Origin: Abelmoschus esculentus
Taxonomy: Eukaryota; Streptophyta; Magnoliopsida; Malvales; Malvaceae
Direction: 5' to 3'
Assembly: GCA_035048815.1 (NCBI GenBank)
Contig: JAUCBN010000042.1
Coordinates: 2,046,001-2,110,000, forward strand
Length of the DNA: 64,000 bases
The translations under genes and the position numbers were made by a program. Shown one piece after another: positions 1-12,320 of this stretch (position 1 is the first letter of the stretch; each line of letters opens with the position of its first letter). The notes under the pieces are model-generated. The model made no database searches, had not been told where the DNA came from, and was given only the letters and a program-made list of their open reading frames with translations.

Positions 1-252
1 AATGTAGGCTATAGGTAGCTTTATTGGTGAATGGTTGTTCTTCACACTTTTGCATGATCTACTTTGCATTGTAGTTCGTTGTGTTATCGATCTGTTAATT
101 GGTTTTCTTTTCTGACTTTTTTGTCGATTCAAAAATTTATTGGATTTTCCCATGACTGTTCATTTTCTGCTCGCTTTTCTTGGCCATATAGGGTTTTCAA
201 GAGAGTGTCAGCTTGCTAGGAAATTGGTGGATTTCTTGTTGTTATTCATAAG

Positions 253-3200
253 ATGGATGAGAAGATCAATAATGGTGGTGCAGTTGCTAGCGAACTAGGG
301 TCTTCTTCTGTCTTACATCTGGACAAAGGAAGTAAAAACAAGAGAAAATTAGATGATGATCCTTCTCTGGAGAATCCAGTTAATGCTCCCTTGTTGATGA
401 GTGAATTCTCTCCCAAGATATTCCAAAGCCCAATGGTTGGACCATTAGAGGTGGGATCCTCTGGGGAACCTCTTAGAGAAAATTCTGAACCTGGAGATTG
501 GGATGATCCAATCGCTTGTCAACTCGTGGATTTATTATCATCAAATATGCACCCAATTTTCCAAAATGCAATTAAAAAGATTGTAGAGTGTGGATATGAG
601 GAAGCCGTTGCTAAAAAGGCCATTTCAGGGCGTGGCCTCTATCAAGGCGGAAAAGATCTTGTGTCTAATGTTGTGAATGATGCCTTGGCTTCCTTGAAGA
701 AAGGAAAAGGAGAGGATATTTCGGGTGATGCGTTTGAGGATTTGCAGCAGCTAGTTGAGTACACGATGCTGGAGATGATTAACGTGCTTTTAGAGGTTAA
801 ACCGTCTCTATCGATTGCAGAAGCAATGTGGTGGCTGTTAATATTTGACCTAAACATTTCAATGGCTTGTGAAGTGGAAGGTGATATATTCTATGATGTT
901 GGTTGCAAAGAAGTCTTAGGAGAAAGCTCCTCTAGTTCTAACCCCCAGTTGAGATCAGAATCACAAAACCAAGAAACCATTCTTCCATGCCCAAATGGAC
1001 CGCATGTCTCAAAACATTCATTGCACTGTTGCAAGCATTACCTGCCTGAAACACTGAAATTTGGAACTTTTTCCAATTTAACTAACTGCAAAGGTCCAGT
1101 TGCTTATGAAGCACTAACACCAGAGAAAGACAGTTTGGCTTGTGTGGGTGCTTCTAGGGACCCAGTTGTGTCCGTCCATGGAGGAAAAACAGGGACTTGT
1201 CGAAGGGGGTGCTCCAAAAAGGATCTAGCTGCACTCCGGAAAAAGTCTTTCGATATAGAAAAATGCAAGGTGGCTTGTGGGAAATGTGCTTTTAGAGCTG
1301 ATAAACTGGCTACCATTGGTGGTTTAGTTGTCGAAAGGAGAGCTAGGTGTCCATCTGAATTATCAGTCATGCATATGAAAAATGCTTCATCGAAAAGAAT
1401 CAACGAAGCTGGATGTTTAGTTCATGAATGTCATCATGTTTTAACTCATTCTTCACATGGGTTATATGTGTCAGATCACACTTCAGTATTACCTACGAAT
1501 GGTACAAAATCTGCAGTTCCTACCCCCAAAACTGGGCTTGCATCATCATCATCATCATCGTCATCATCATCATTGTCGTCTTCAGAAGTTAAATCTGTTC
1601 ACAAATCTGAAGGCAGAACCTCAAAATCTTCTATGACACCTGACAATGGTGCGGAAAGAAAGCCTACTCCTGAAGCCAAGGCAATAACTTCTACATCATC
1701 TATGTCAACTGATTACTTTGCTGGAATTCCATATGATAAGTCTCTGGGGAAATACATCCCACAAGATGAGGAGGACGAACTGATCTTGAAGCTAGTTCCA
1801 AGGTTACAGGAAGTGCAGAATGAGCTAGATAGCTGGACTCAATGGGCCAATCAGAAGGTCAAGCAGGCTGTTTGTAGGCTTAACAAGAACCAAGATGAAA
1901 TTAAATCACTGAGGCAAGAGATGGAAGAGGCAGAACGGCTAAAAAGGAAGAAAAAATTCAAGGAGGAGAACACCATGAAGAGGTTGTCTGAGATGGAGTT
2001 TGCCTTGGATAATGCTACTAATCAGGTTGAGGATGCTCACTCTAAACTTCAAAAGCTTGAGGTGGAGCATTCCGCGCTGAAAATGGAGATGGAGGTCGCT
2101 AAATTACAGTCCGCAGCATCAGCTTCAAGCTGTCAAGAAGCATCGGAGAGAGAACAGAAAGCACTTAAGGATGTTCGATCATGGGATGCACAAAGGAACT
2201 TGCTTCAGGAGGAGCTTGCATCAGAGAAGAAGAATGTAGCTGAGCTGCAAAGGAAAGTAGGCAAGGCTAAAAGAATGCACAATCAAACTATGGTATGCTT
2301 CTCCTTTAAGAACATTACTCTTGAATTTTGCTAAATAAGCCTTGCTCGGCGTAAGCTCTACCTTGTTAAGCTCGCATATGGTTCCTAGTCTTAACTAAAT
2401 GGATTGGTAAGGTTCTAGAATGGTAAGGTTGAGGATAAGATAGATTATAAAATAAAAGCCACCAAATGAAAATGATAAAGTATACAACTGTAAGAGACCA
2501 TAAAAATTGCAGAAATGCTTTGCCAAACCCCTGCTAGGTCGTCTATCCTCAAGTTCTATAAACCAGCAAGTCAATCATTGACAATATCAAGCTAAATCAG
2601 CAACCTGATCTTTAATGTGCTAAATTAACATGTTTGCTTGAATTCTGCTGCTACATCCATTAAATTTGAGGGTTACAAGGAAAATAAGAAGGAATGGGAA
2701 AATATTGTTCATATTTACAAAATCAGATACTATTAATGGTCATGGCAACTTGTCTTAAAATTTTCCATCCCCGTTTAAAAGCAAGAGGTACGAAGGTGCA
2801 AGAATAACTGCCTTAGCTGTTTACACCTTGAAAAATACTAAATTCTATTCAACTTATATTTCTCATGATGAAAATTTGCAGATGCTATGGAAACAGGAGA
2901 GGATGACAATGGAGAAATTTCTTGCACAGGCTGCCTCCATAAGGCAGGAAAGAGAATGTCTTGAAGCTGCAGCAAAAATACAGGAGGGTAAGATTAAAAT
3001 GAAAGCAGAGAAAGATATGCAGAAATATGGAGAGGAGATCAAAAAGCTTGAGTACAAATTATCAGAGTTGAAGCTTGATTCTTCAAAAATATCCTCACTT
3101 TGGAGAGGCTCTGATGGTGGCAATGGTCAGTGCTCTTCTGTCAATGAGGGGGACCGGATTACGATTTTCTCTAAAAGGGCAGTTAACACCAACGAATATC

Positions 3201-3400
3201 CTAGAAGCAGAGGGTTGAAACAAGAGCGTGAGTGTGTCATGTGCTTAACAGAAGAGAAGATAGTGGTATTCCTACCATGTTCACATCAGGTCTTCTGTGT
3301 CAAGTGCAGCGAACTGCACCATAAACAAGGGATGAAGGACTGCCCTGCTTGTAGGGCCCCAATTATTTGTCGTATACGTGCACGTTTCGCTGAATCATAG
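253..3400 (+). CDS. RF298: RING-type E3 ubiquitin ligase, RF298/RF4-like (MND1-interacting protein 1 family)
   Basis: Two coding exons, 253-2292 and 2882-3400, join in phase 0 (donor GTATGC, acceptor TTTGCAG) to give 852 residues. Residues about 95-150 form a conserved N-terminal helical region (DDPIACQLVDLL, then KAISGRGLYQGG). A low-complexity middle includes a Ser run near residue 430. A long charged coiled coil covers about 520-780. A C-terminal C3HC4 RING spans residues 798-837 (CVMC, CSH, CVKC, CPAC). This order matches the plant RF298/RF4 and MIP1-like ligases, which would transfer ubiquitin from an E2 to unknown substrates. The family and the E3 activity are known from its relatives; the substrate is unknown. 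The ATG at 253 follows a probable leader; CCATATAG at 184-191 could be a leader-intron acceptor. The first coding exon reads through its donor for only about 14 codons, so an intron-retained transcript would lack the RING. Confidence 0.93.
1541..1573 (+). repeat. Trinucleotide (ATC/TCA) microsatellite coding for poly-Ser
   Basis: A run of about eleven ATC/TCA-type units, with one G substitution, lies inside the first exon of the RF298-like gene and encodes a serine tract in the disordered segment between the N-terminal domain and the coiled coil. Length changes here would stay in frame. Confidence 0.85.
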
Positions 3401-4142
3401 GCCATAGCTCGCCAAACGATTTCGGTAGACTGTCCAGCAGAGAAGCAGTGACTAAATGATGGATAGACGAGAATGTTCTCTACGGATATCCACTCAAACT
3501 GATTGTGTTTTTTTATTGTCTGTTTTGAGTCTTTGTATCGATACCGGTAGTTTGACGCAACGAAGAACAAGTAGACAGAGAGTCGAAAGCTTATAGCTCA
3601 TACCCATCTTGTAAAGTTGATTTTTTCCTTAATGTACTTTAACTTCACATTAAACCTTCTTCAAGTGTCTGTTAATTCTTAGCCTCCAAAGTCTTGAATC
3701 TGATTGTCTGGTTAGATTATTTTCAGGTGAAATGTATGAAGCCGCTCGGCACCGGTCATGGTTCACGAGTATCGAACACGAGTACTTTGAAAAAGAAAAT
3801 GAAAAGTCTGAGCAACATGACCCATATATGTAAAATAAACCAGTGAACTCTTCTTCCAAGAGAACATATAGGGAGGTTGTCTAAGATTTTGATTCCAGTT
3901 CTGTTGTCAAGTGAATGATTCTGACGAGTTAGTTAACAAACAGTCTGTCAGGTTTGTGCTGTTTTGTTTTCTGTTAATGTCTCGATCCATGGTACCCCAT
4001 ACACAGGCTGAAGCCATGCAGCAGAACCACGTGATTATTCCAGCTGCATGCACCATTAATGTCTCGATAAGATTTCTGCAGATATGGACTACTTCAACTA
4101 CCACTTGCTGGACAGATTATAGTGACCATTGAACTTACATAG

Positions 4143-4149
<7 letters not shown>

Positions 4150-4196
<47 letters not shown>
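4150..4196. repeat. (TA)n microsatellite
   Basis: An uninterrupted alternating TA tract of about 46 bases, bounded by ACATATA on the left and CACACA on the right. It lies immediately before a tandem duplication, so the two may share a slippage-prone origin. Confidence 0.95.
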
Positions 4197-4203
<7 letters not shown>

Positions 4204-4204
<1 letters not shown>

Positions 4205-4329
4205 ATTATTGCTGCTGTACCTGATCAAAAGAAGTATTGGAGATATACCATTTTTCTCTTAATGGCAATTATTGCTGCTGTACCTGATCAAAAGAAGTAT
4301 TGGAGATATACCATTTTTCTCTTAATGGC
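4204..4329. repeat. Exact 63-bp tandem duplication
   Basis: Two head-to-tail copies, 4204-4266 and 4267-4329, each begin AATTATTGCTGCTGTACC and end CTTAATGGC. I saw no differences between them, so the duplication is recent or is an assembly artefact next to the TA microsatellite. It is non-coding. Confidence 0.93.
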
Positions 4330-5602
4330 AGTTGTAAAACATTATCTTTTGTTCTGTATATTAAATTTTATTTGATTTAGGCACGTTCGACAATGTTTCT
4401 TTGACGAACGTTGAATTATTTAACGGAGAAGTAATATTAGACGGGATCATAAACTCGAGACTTACAAGACAGGAATGGGAGCAGGTGAACAGTTCTGACC
4501 AACTGATCATCAACGTTCGATGATATCACTGTCAAACTTGACAAAAACAAGAAAGATAAGAATTATATTAAAGAAAATCTTGGATAATAAGGAAACTTAA
4601 CCCATAAATAAAAATGATAAAAATAAAATTATAATTAATAAAATCACTACATTCTAATCCCAACCCAATCTTAAATGAAATTACTATACTTATTCCATCG
4701 ATTAAATAAACACAATTTGGACAGACACTAATAATATTTAACAATCTTGACCACGCCAAACACGGTTTTCGGCCTGAAATTGTATGATGCTAGTTCTGAA
4801 ATATATAAAAAGAAAACACAACACTTTGACTCGAAGATGCTCTGACATGGCCAAGCACGAATTCGGCCTGAAATATATGCTCTATGAGGAAGAATATATG
4901 ATTTATAAATTTTAATTTATAAAAAATATTATATGAAAAAATAAAAATATTGTGGGTTAATTTAATTGGGTAAGATTATAAATGAGATTTTAAGAACAGT
5001 TTATATAATATTTTTTAATATTTATAAAATTTAATAATCATTTTATAATAAATAATATACTTTAACTAAATGAGCATATTCAATTAGTTTATCATTAATT
5101 GATACCGACATCTAATAACTTTATATTTGTTCTATACTAAAATATTTATTTTAAAATTTAATATTCAAAATTTTATTTTGAGATAATCCAATAATCATTT
5201 ACTAATTTTATCTTTTTAATAAAAAATATTAGAAATATACAAAAAAGAAATAAGAACATTTTTTTTGGTTTTATTTATTTTATATATTATTTTAAGACAT
5301 TTAATTTTTCAATGTTGTAGAGATTTTTAATTTGCCAAAATATTTTTTTTCAACTTACATTTAACCATTGTTTTTCTGCCACGTGTCAGCAAATCTTTTC
5401 CCGAAAGCCATCTTCCTGTCTTCTTCCAGCAGCAGAACCCCAAGAAAGCAGCCATATTTTATGTAGTAACTTAACCTAATCCTCCTTTGCCACCAGTTCT
5501 TTTAATGCCATTAACAAAGAAACACTTTTTCCTTTTCTAAATCTCTCATGCAATCTTCAGAAACTTTACAACCACATTTTGTTCACCACCCACTTCGCCG
5601 TC

Positions 5603-7500
5603 ATGCTCAAACTCATCAACAAGAGAATCAAGCGCCTCTGTTCCCGACTGCGGTGGCCGGTTCGCCGCCGGTACAAGTCTTCTGTCGTCGTTAAAAGGCT
5701 TGGTAAGACAAGCTCCAAGGCTCGTACCGATAATGGATCTTCGAAAGTTCACCAAGATGGCGAATTGGATGGTATAAACTCGTCGAGGCCTATACGTATA
5801 GCGACTTTCAATGCTTCCCTGTTTTCCATGGCTCCTGCAATGCCTAAAGCAGATAGGTCTTCGAGTTTTGACTACGACAATGGTGGTTTTCCGGATGGCA
5901 GACGCTCGAAGTCCACGAATGATAGACCAAAAAGTATACTGAAGCAATCTCCGCTGCATCCGAACTCCATGAACTACAAGGAGAATCTCTCCCGGCAGCA
6001 AAAATATGTGAAATCCAGGCTCAGGGTATCGATCAATTTACCGGATAACGAGATATCTTTGTTGCGAAATCGACAACTGAGCTTTGCGGAAGGACGTGAA
6101 AAGGATGGTTCTTCAAGTGGAACATGAAGAGACAAAGCTCCGTTGAGAAACACGGCGAGTTTTTCGGAAAACATGGGGAATGGGGTTGATGGTTTTGAGT
6201 GTTTTGTAAATAGGAAAACGGTGCTTGAAGTGTTGAAGGAGCTGGATGCTGATATATTAGCTCTGCAAGATGTGAAAGCAGAGGAAGAGAAAGCAATGAA
6301 GCCTTTGTCTGATTTAGCTGCTGCTTTGGGGATGAACTATGTGTTTGTCGAGAGCTGGGCACCGGAATACGGCAACGCCGTGCTTTCCAAGTGGCCGATC
6401 AAGCGGTGGAAAGTGCAGAAGATCTTTGATGATACAGATTTCAGGTAACGTTGAATCTTACTTGCGTGTGGGAAATCTGGGTGTAATTGAGTATAGACTG
6501 ATGCATGTCACCAAACACACAGTTTTTGGCAGTTTTTTTCTTGTCAGAAAATGATCAGATTATGACAAAGATCAGTAGTTAAACTATAGCTGTTAGTGGG
6601 AAACAAAATCATGGTTTGGAAGTATATCAGGTAAAGTTTGGTAACATGATTGTTGTTATATCTGGAATACCAGTTAAGCTTTGTAGATAAATCACTAACA
6701 CACTGAAAGAGACACCTATGAACAAAGCTTGGGAATTCCTTTTTTCCGAACAAGTCCGAAGAGATCGAAAGTTTCGGAACTCAAGCTTATGCTGACTGGC
6801 TTGGGGTTTTCTATGACAGGAATGTCCTAAAGGCAACTATTGATGTACCTGAGGCCGGAGAAGTCGACTTCCATTGCACACACCTTGATCATCTTGATGA
6901 GAACTGGCGCATGAAGCAGATAAATGCTATAATTCAATCGAGTGACGGTCCACACATTTTAGCCGGAGGCCTCAATTCCTTGGAAGAAACGGATTACTCC
7001 AACGAAAGGTGGATGGATATTGTAAAGGTATATACATTATATGGGGACATTTTCCTGAACATTATCTGTCAGGATTTTGAAGCAATATCTTTAGAATGAA
7101 CTTGTCTTTTTTGCAGTACTATGAGGAGATGGGGAAACCCATACCAAAGGTTGAAGTGATGAAGTTTCTGAAGAACAAGCAATATACTGATGCTAAGGAC
7201 TTTGCAGGGGAATGTGAGCCTGTTGTGGTGATTGCCAAAGGCCAGAGTTTGAAACCTTTCTCTTTGAACTTTTCCCTTTAACATAACATAACATAACATG
7301 ACATGACATGAAAATTGCTTCAATTCGATGCAGATGTACAGGGAACGTGCAAGTACGGTTCTCGGGTTGATTACATACTAGCATCACCCAATGCACCATA
7401 CAAGTTTGTTCCAGGGTCGTATTCGGTCCTGTCATCAAAAGGGACTTCAGATCATCACATAGTAAAAGTCGACATGATAAAAGTAAATGATAATGTCTAA
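5603..7500 (+). CDS. DNase I-like (endonuclease/exonuclease/phosphatase fold) protein, interrupted by an in-frame stop
   Basis: Four exons, 5603-6444, 6820-7027, 7117-7246 and 7334-7500, add to 449 codons in one frame, but codon 175 (6125-6127) is TGA. The reading frame continues directly after it (RDKAPLRNTASF), so this is a single nonsense lesion or a base error, not a frameshift. A basic N-terminus (RRRYKSS) is followed by the EEP-fold strand IRIATFNASLF. Later family motifs are ALQDVKAEEE, HCTHLDHLD, LAGGLNSLEE and GTSDHHIV. The usual catalytic LQE reads LQD and the GDxN motif reads GGLN, so nuclease or phosphatase activity is doubtful even for a full protein. An in-frame ATG at 6173 could start a shorter protein lacking the first strand. 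All internal splice sites are canonical. The exact substrate of this plant subfamily is unknown to me. Confidence 0.8.
7279..7310. repeat. Pentanucleotide (TAACA/TGACA) microsatellite
   Basis: Four AACAT-type units followed by three GACAT units lie in the last intron of the EEP-fold gene, about 20 bases before the acceptor at 7333. Confidence 0.9.
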
Positions 7501-9567
7501 GAAAACGTCGATACAAAGCGACAGCAGCCAGAACAAAAACAGAAAAGTGTTGAAGAAAACAAATAATTCATCAAAATGCATGTGGAAAACACATAATTGA
7601 TATCTGATATTAACTCTAGGGAGCAGATGACTTTGAATCTGCATCCTACTGGACTTTGTATATGGTGAACAGCTTACAATAGAAACTGAAGTTGATATCT
7701 GATATGAAATTTACTTGTAATTGAAAAGATTACTGAAATAGTTTAAAGAATTTGGTTCTCCTTTGGTTTCCACAGTTTCCATGACTCCAAAATCTATGAG
7801 TGTTTTTCACATCATCTGTTTCTCTTATTTACCTTTCCAAGACTAAGCTCATTAAGAAACAAAACCTTGTGCTGCATAGTTTATACTCCAGGTTATTGAG
7901 TGTATTTTACTTTAAATTTGACCAGTAATTAGGAAATAAAATGGTTGACCACATAAGTCCATCAGCTTACAAGATCTTGAATGGGATTAGGCTCGATAAC
8001 GGAGAATCGAGTTTCGTAAATCATAATTAAGAAAGTTGCTTCACAAATACTGTTGTTCTACTCTCAGATACCACAGTGCAGAAGGACAACTACCTCTTAT
8101 GGTCTTTTGTGCTTCTCATTTCCCTTCCTGACCAGCTATTTCAGTTCACCATCTTTGGTGATCAATGTCATCGAGCTATGCCTCCTTGGTCCATATGAAA
8201 GGCAGGTCCTGGAAACTTCAATGGTGCACCCTTTTTGTGGAATAATTATATGGGTTTGGTCGGGGTTCAATTACCATATCTTCATCTTACTAAGCAAAGT
8301 CGAAGCCTTTATCCAATAACATTGGAATTGGACCGAACGACCAAAAAAAACATGGGCTGGTGGTGTCTTCCTGGCTACAAAGTTATCAGAAATCCACTGT
8401 TCCATTTGTCTCTCCATGTTCTAGTCTCTATTCTTTTAGTGATTACAAGGGAGGCTTGGCCACGATGCCGCCATGGATGTTGTCAATCAATTGCAGAGAC
8501 AGTTTATTGACTACTCTGCATCACTACACCACGAGGTTGGTTTACTTTCTGTTGTGCCTTATTGCTTAGATTTTAATAGGATAGAAAATTTTTATTATGA
8601 CCTTTCTTTGGATTAAAAATTGACTAGCTTTCCCGGTTTAAACCCATAATAAATATTCTGCAAAAGAGTGAATAAAATTTGATTTAATTTAAAATTTTAT
8701 AAATTTAATTTAAAACCCGTAATTCTTTATAAAATATATTATGTATATATCACATATAAAAATATAAAAAAATATATATGTATTATATACAAAAAGAAAA
8801 AAATTATTTAAATTAAAATTAATTTCTATTAAATATTATAAATTTATAATTTAATAATTTTTAAATAAAGTCGTAATTATAAATTTTAAATAAAAGAAAG
8901 AAAGAAGAAGCGAAATAGTATGGCGGTAAAAGTTTATACGAACGACAAAACAAAACAGCTCATCTCCACTGGGACAGATTCAGAATAAGACAAGGGAAGG
9001 GAGTAGAATAAAAATAAAACACGAACAGGGTCGGAAGATCATAAAAACAACAAAAGGGGGAATGTTTTGGGTGTACACATCAAGTGTAAGGATTTTTTTA
9101 AACAAATTTTAATTTCAATTTTAAATGATATAAGAAGAAAAATTTTAGGAAGAAAATAAATATTTTTAATATATTTAAATTTTAAAAATATTAATTAATA
9201 ACTTGATAAACAGATCCAAATTTACTTATTTTTGTACAAGTTAATATTTTTATATATAATATATAAATACATGTGACAAAATATATTCTTATTTTAATCA
9301 TGAATATGTCCGCTTATTTAAAAAAAAAAACATTCGAATAGCTACAACTTTTTAAGATTGTGCCACGTAGTGGAGAGTGCTCCGTCATCAACTATGTTTC
9401 CCGTTATTTGAGTCAGGAAGCTGACTGGGTTAACGCCCCCTTTCTTTATATCCGGTGGCGGCTCAGCTCATCCTTCCCCACCACCATCACCACCAAGTAA
9501 AAGCACTAAAACAAAGCTTGTTGGTTAGGTATAGTTAAACTTAAGGTTCAGAATGTAAAGGTGAGTA
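7501..9567. other. Intergenic spacer, convergent ends of the EEP and GID1 genes
   Basis: Both flanking genes point into this spacer, so its ends should hold their 3' untranslated regions. The section 8050-8570 is less AT-rich and has overlapping open frames with no family resemblance that I recognise. From 8620 to about 9340 it is very AT-rich. No gene or RNA could be supported. Confidence 0.5.
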
Positions 9568-10959
9568 TTAACAGTTAGAGTTTACGAAGTTCTTTATCTC
9601 ATCCATCAGACAATAGAAATGGTCGTTGTTCGGTAGGAAGTAGAACCCGATCGTCGCCTTCTCTAGGAAAAGAAGTTTCACCTCGTGACAGTATTTTTTA
9701 AGCCCTTCGACGTATGAAAATTGCCAGTCTTGAATCAGATCCAAACCAGCCACGACGACCAGACTTTTGGGGAATTTGAGGCCATCGAGGTTTTGGCCGC
9801 GAGGGCCGAACGGATTGCAAGCTGGATGGTCTCGATCTTCCCCTTCGGGTAGATAAGCCCTCCAATACCAATCGCGATCATGGAGTGTGACGAAATACTT
9901 GCCGTCTAATCTCTTTTCGGATTCCGTCCGTCTCTGCCCGCCGAACATTGGATGAAGTAAAATGTTGCCTAATATCTCAACGTTGGCCTCTGCTGCTCTC
10001 ACGGCTACATGGTGAGCTATATTCCCACCAGAGCTATCACCAGCCAAGTATACGTGCACTTTAGAGTCCTTCCCACTTTGAAGCCAAGTTCTTGATTTAA
10101 CCCACTTGAGAGCCGCCCACCCGTCATCGTATGCGCAAGGGTACCGATGCTCGGGCGAACGGCGATAATCCACGGACACCACGACGGCATTACACATGCT
10201 AACTAGGCGGCGACAAAAGGTGTCGTAGATGGCACTGTTTGCAGAGGAATGAGTAAAGCTTCCGCCATGGAAAAAGACGATAACCGGAATGATCTCGGTT
10301 GTGCTCAAAGGCTTCTCGAGGCCAACAATTCCCCATTGAGACTCGTTTGTAGGAGACGGCTGATAAACCCTGTTAAGAAGACCGGTGGCTCCGTCAACGT
10401 GATCGAAGGAAAAGACCCCATCAACCGGATTGATATTGGCAGGCACTTTCCGGTCGAGGAACTCCGATAAGTTTCTGTTAAAGGTTCCATCCGGCCGGCG
10501 CTGCAGATTGTATGATAGCTTGAAATTGGAAATCAGAACCCAGGTATTCAATGGAACAACCCTCTGCCAAAGAAATCACATAAAATCCAAATCCAAAGCA
10601 ATTAGGAACTTTGATCTTCAATAATAATATAATCACAGAGCTGGAAATCGAAAAAAGGACTGATCATATTGCATAAAGGAGAGAAATATACCCCATGGAC
10701 CAAAAAAGAAGTGGGGACAATAAACTTATTCTTTGAACATATCAGACTAACCCCAAATCTCAACATCAATAGTTCTTGAAGAAATCAAAAGTAAAATCAA
10801 AACAATCCTACTAAATCTACCATAACATCAACTCGGTAGGGAGAAACACCACTTAATTCTTTTCCCAAATGGACCCCAATTGTCTACCCCAAAAGAAAAA
10901 AAGAAAACGTACGAAAATACCTTGGATTCATTGAGGTTCACTTCATTGCTGCCAGCCAT
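9568..10959 (-). CDS. GID1B: Gibberellin receptor, GID1B-like
   Basis: Two exons, 10921-10959 and 9568-10563, encode 344 residues; the 13-residue first exon MAGSNEVNLNESK is a family hallmark. The protein is a soluble nuclear/cytosolic receptor of the hormone-sensitive-lipase fold that binds bioactive gibberellin and then DELLA proteins, leading to their ubiquitylation. Visible motifs are HGGSF (112-114 for HGG), DYRRSPEH and GDSSGG, with the serine at residue 190 and Asp at 288. Ile318 in ATIGFY sits where esterases carry the catalytic His, the loss expected of a receptor. SFDHVD and KPLSTTEI favour the GID1B branch over GID1A/C. The C-terminus ends at VNSNC, shorter than the extended tail I recall for Arabidopsis GID1B. 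The intron position after codon 13 is typical. The region from 10960 to about 11330 is the probable long leader. Confidence 0.95.
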
Positions 10960-12115
10960 GGCTCGAACAAAACAGACTCAAAGAAGAAGAAGAAGATACA
11001 AGGGAACCCAAGAAGGAAATGAAACTGATCTTCACGAAGAGAAGCTCATAATAACAAGAAACTAAAGCGAGATCGGCTTTGTGTATTACCCTTCCCCCTT
11101 CTTCTCTTGAATGTTCTTTTTCTTGGGTGTCTTGTTTTTGTACTGGAGTTTCTTTCCCTCGTCCCCTTTTTTTGATTGATTTTCCTCGTGCTTCGGTGTT
11201 TTTCCTGAACAAAAGAGACACTTCCTTTCTGAAACACGAAACCACCAAGAAAATAGAAGAGAAAGCAAATAAGTATATATTTATATGTTAAAGGAAGTAC
11301 ATAGGAGAGAGAGAAGATCTTTTGCAGAGGCAAAAAAAAAAAAATAATAAACGAAGAGGACGGAGACGAAAGAGACGACAAAACGGGGCGGCAGAATTTA
11401 ACTGTTTATGTAGGTTCCTATGCTCTCCCAGTTCTTTTCTTCTAAAACCTAAATTTAGAAGTATTAATGAAAATATAAAAAATATATTTTATTTTTATTA
11501 TTACTTATTTTAGGTTTATTAAAAATTTTAATATTATTTAAATATTATAAGGTGGTATACAAATTTTATTACATTTATAACATAAATATATTATAAAATA
11601 CAATTTTTAGATAAATAATTTGTATATGAAATTATTTTTTGATTAAATAAAAAATAAAATATTTATATTTTAATTAAATAAAGGTGAGTTTAATATACGA
11701 TATATTTAAAATAATATTAAAAATGTTAAATCTTAAATTTTATTTATAAATTAAAAATATTAAATATTTAGATAACTCGTACCTTAGACTTACCTAAAAA
11801 TAAATGAATAGACGGAGACCAGAGTTCGTGCAGCCGACATCAGGATACGTGGCGATAAATTATTCGTCTCCACACTTTTTCCCACCATGTTGGTATTCCG
11901 AATTTACCCTCCACGCCCATCCCAAAACCACGAAACAGCCACCGATCACGACGAGTGTTTTGTCCATTAGTGTAAAGCGCGTGACAGCACGTTTTTTTAT
12001 CAGTCTAGGAAGGGAGGCTTTTGCATTCCCTTTATATTCCTCTTTGTTTTTTTATTTATATTTTTTCTTCTTTTTTCTACTTTTCTGACGTCACCTCATC
12101 TTAATGTGGGGTTTT

Positions 12116-12320
12116 GGAGAAATTATATCATAGGTCAATCTCACTACGTCATTTATGGGACCAACTAATAGAAATTATTTATCTTATTATTTTTTAATTT
12201 TCTAAGTGAAAATTCACTTGCGGAAAAATTATGACATGGAAAAATTGATAAAATGAACAATTTTTATTAGTTGGTCTCATGAACAGGTGATAGTACTGAC
12301 TCATGATATAATTTTTTAGG
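12116..12320. mobile_element. MITE-like inverted-repeat element, copy 1
   Basis: The left arm starts GGAGAAATTATATCATAGG and includes GGGACCAACTAATAGAAATT. The right arm, read on the opposite strand, starts CCTAAAAAATTATATCATGAG and includes GAGACCAACTAATAAAAATT. The imperfect arms are about 60 bases each around a short AT-rich centre, with no coding capacity. Two further copies lie at 31.4 and 33.9 kb. The superfamily cannot be set because I could not define a clear target-site duplication. Confidence 0.7.

Larger units (their letters stand above)
3401..5602. other. Intergenic spacer between the RING ligase and the EEP gene
   Basis: The first 250 bases are probably 3' untranslated sequence of the RF298-like gene. 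The rest is AT-rich, with a TA microsatellite and a 63-bp tandem duplication listed separately. From about 5380 it is less AT-rich and likely holds the promoter and leader of the following gene; an ACGTG core lies at about 5382. I saw no conserved protein in any frame. Confidence 0.6.

Noticed and set aside
6113..6145. Intron removing the in-frame TGA of the EEP gene
   Set aside because: The nearest GT and AG around the stop are only about 20 bases apart, far too short for a plant intron. Longer alternatives would delete the segment SINLPDNEIS, which I believe is conserved in the family.
7279..7310. CRISPR-like short direct repeats
   Set aside because: They are contiguous five-base units without spacers, in a plant intron; this is a simple microsatellite.
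8053..8569. Overlapping open frames on the plus strand in a less AT-rich patch between the EEP and GID1 genes
   Set aside because: No family motifs, no splice structure that extends the frames, and several overlapping frames are open at once. It may be a decayed gene but cannot be supported.
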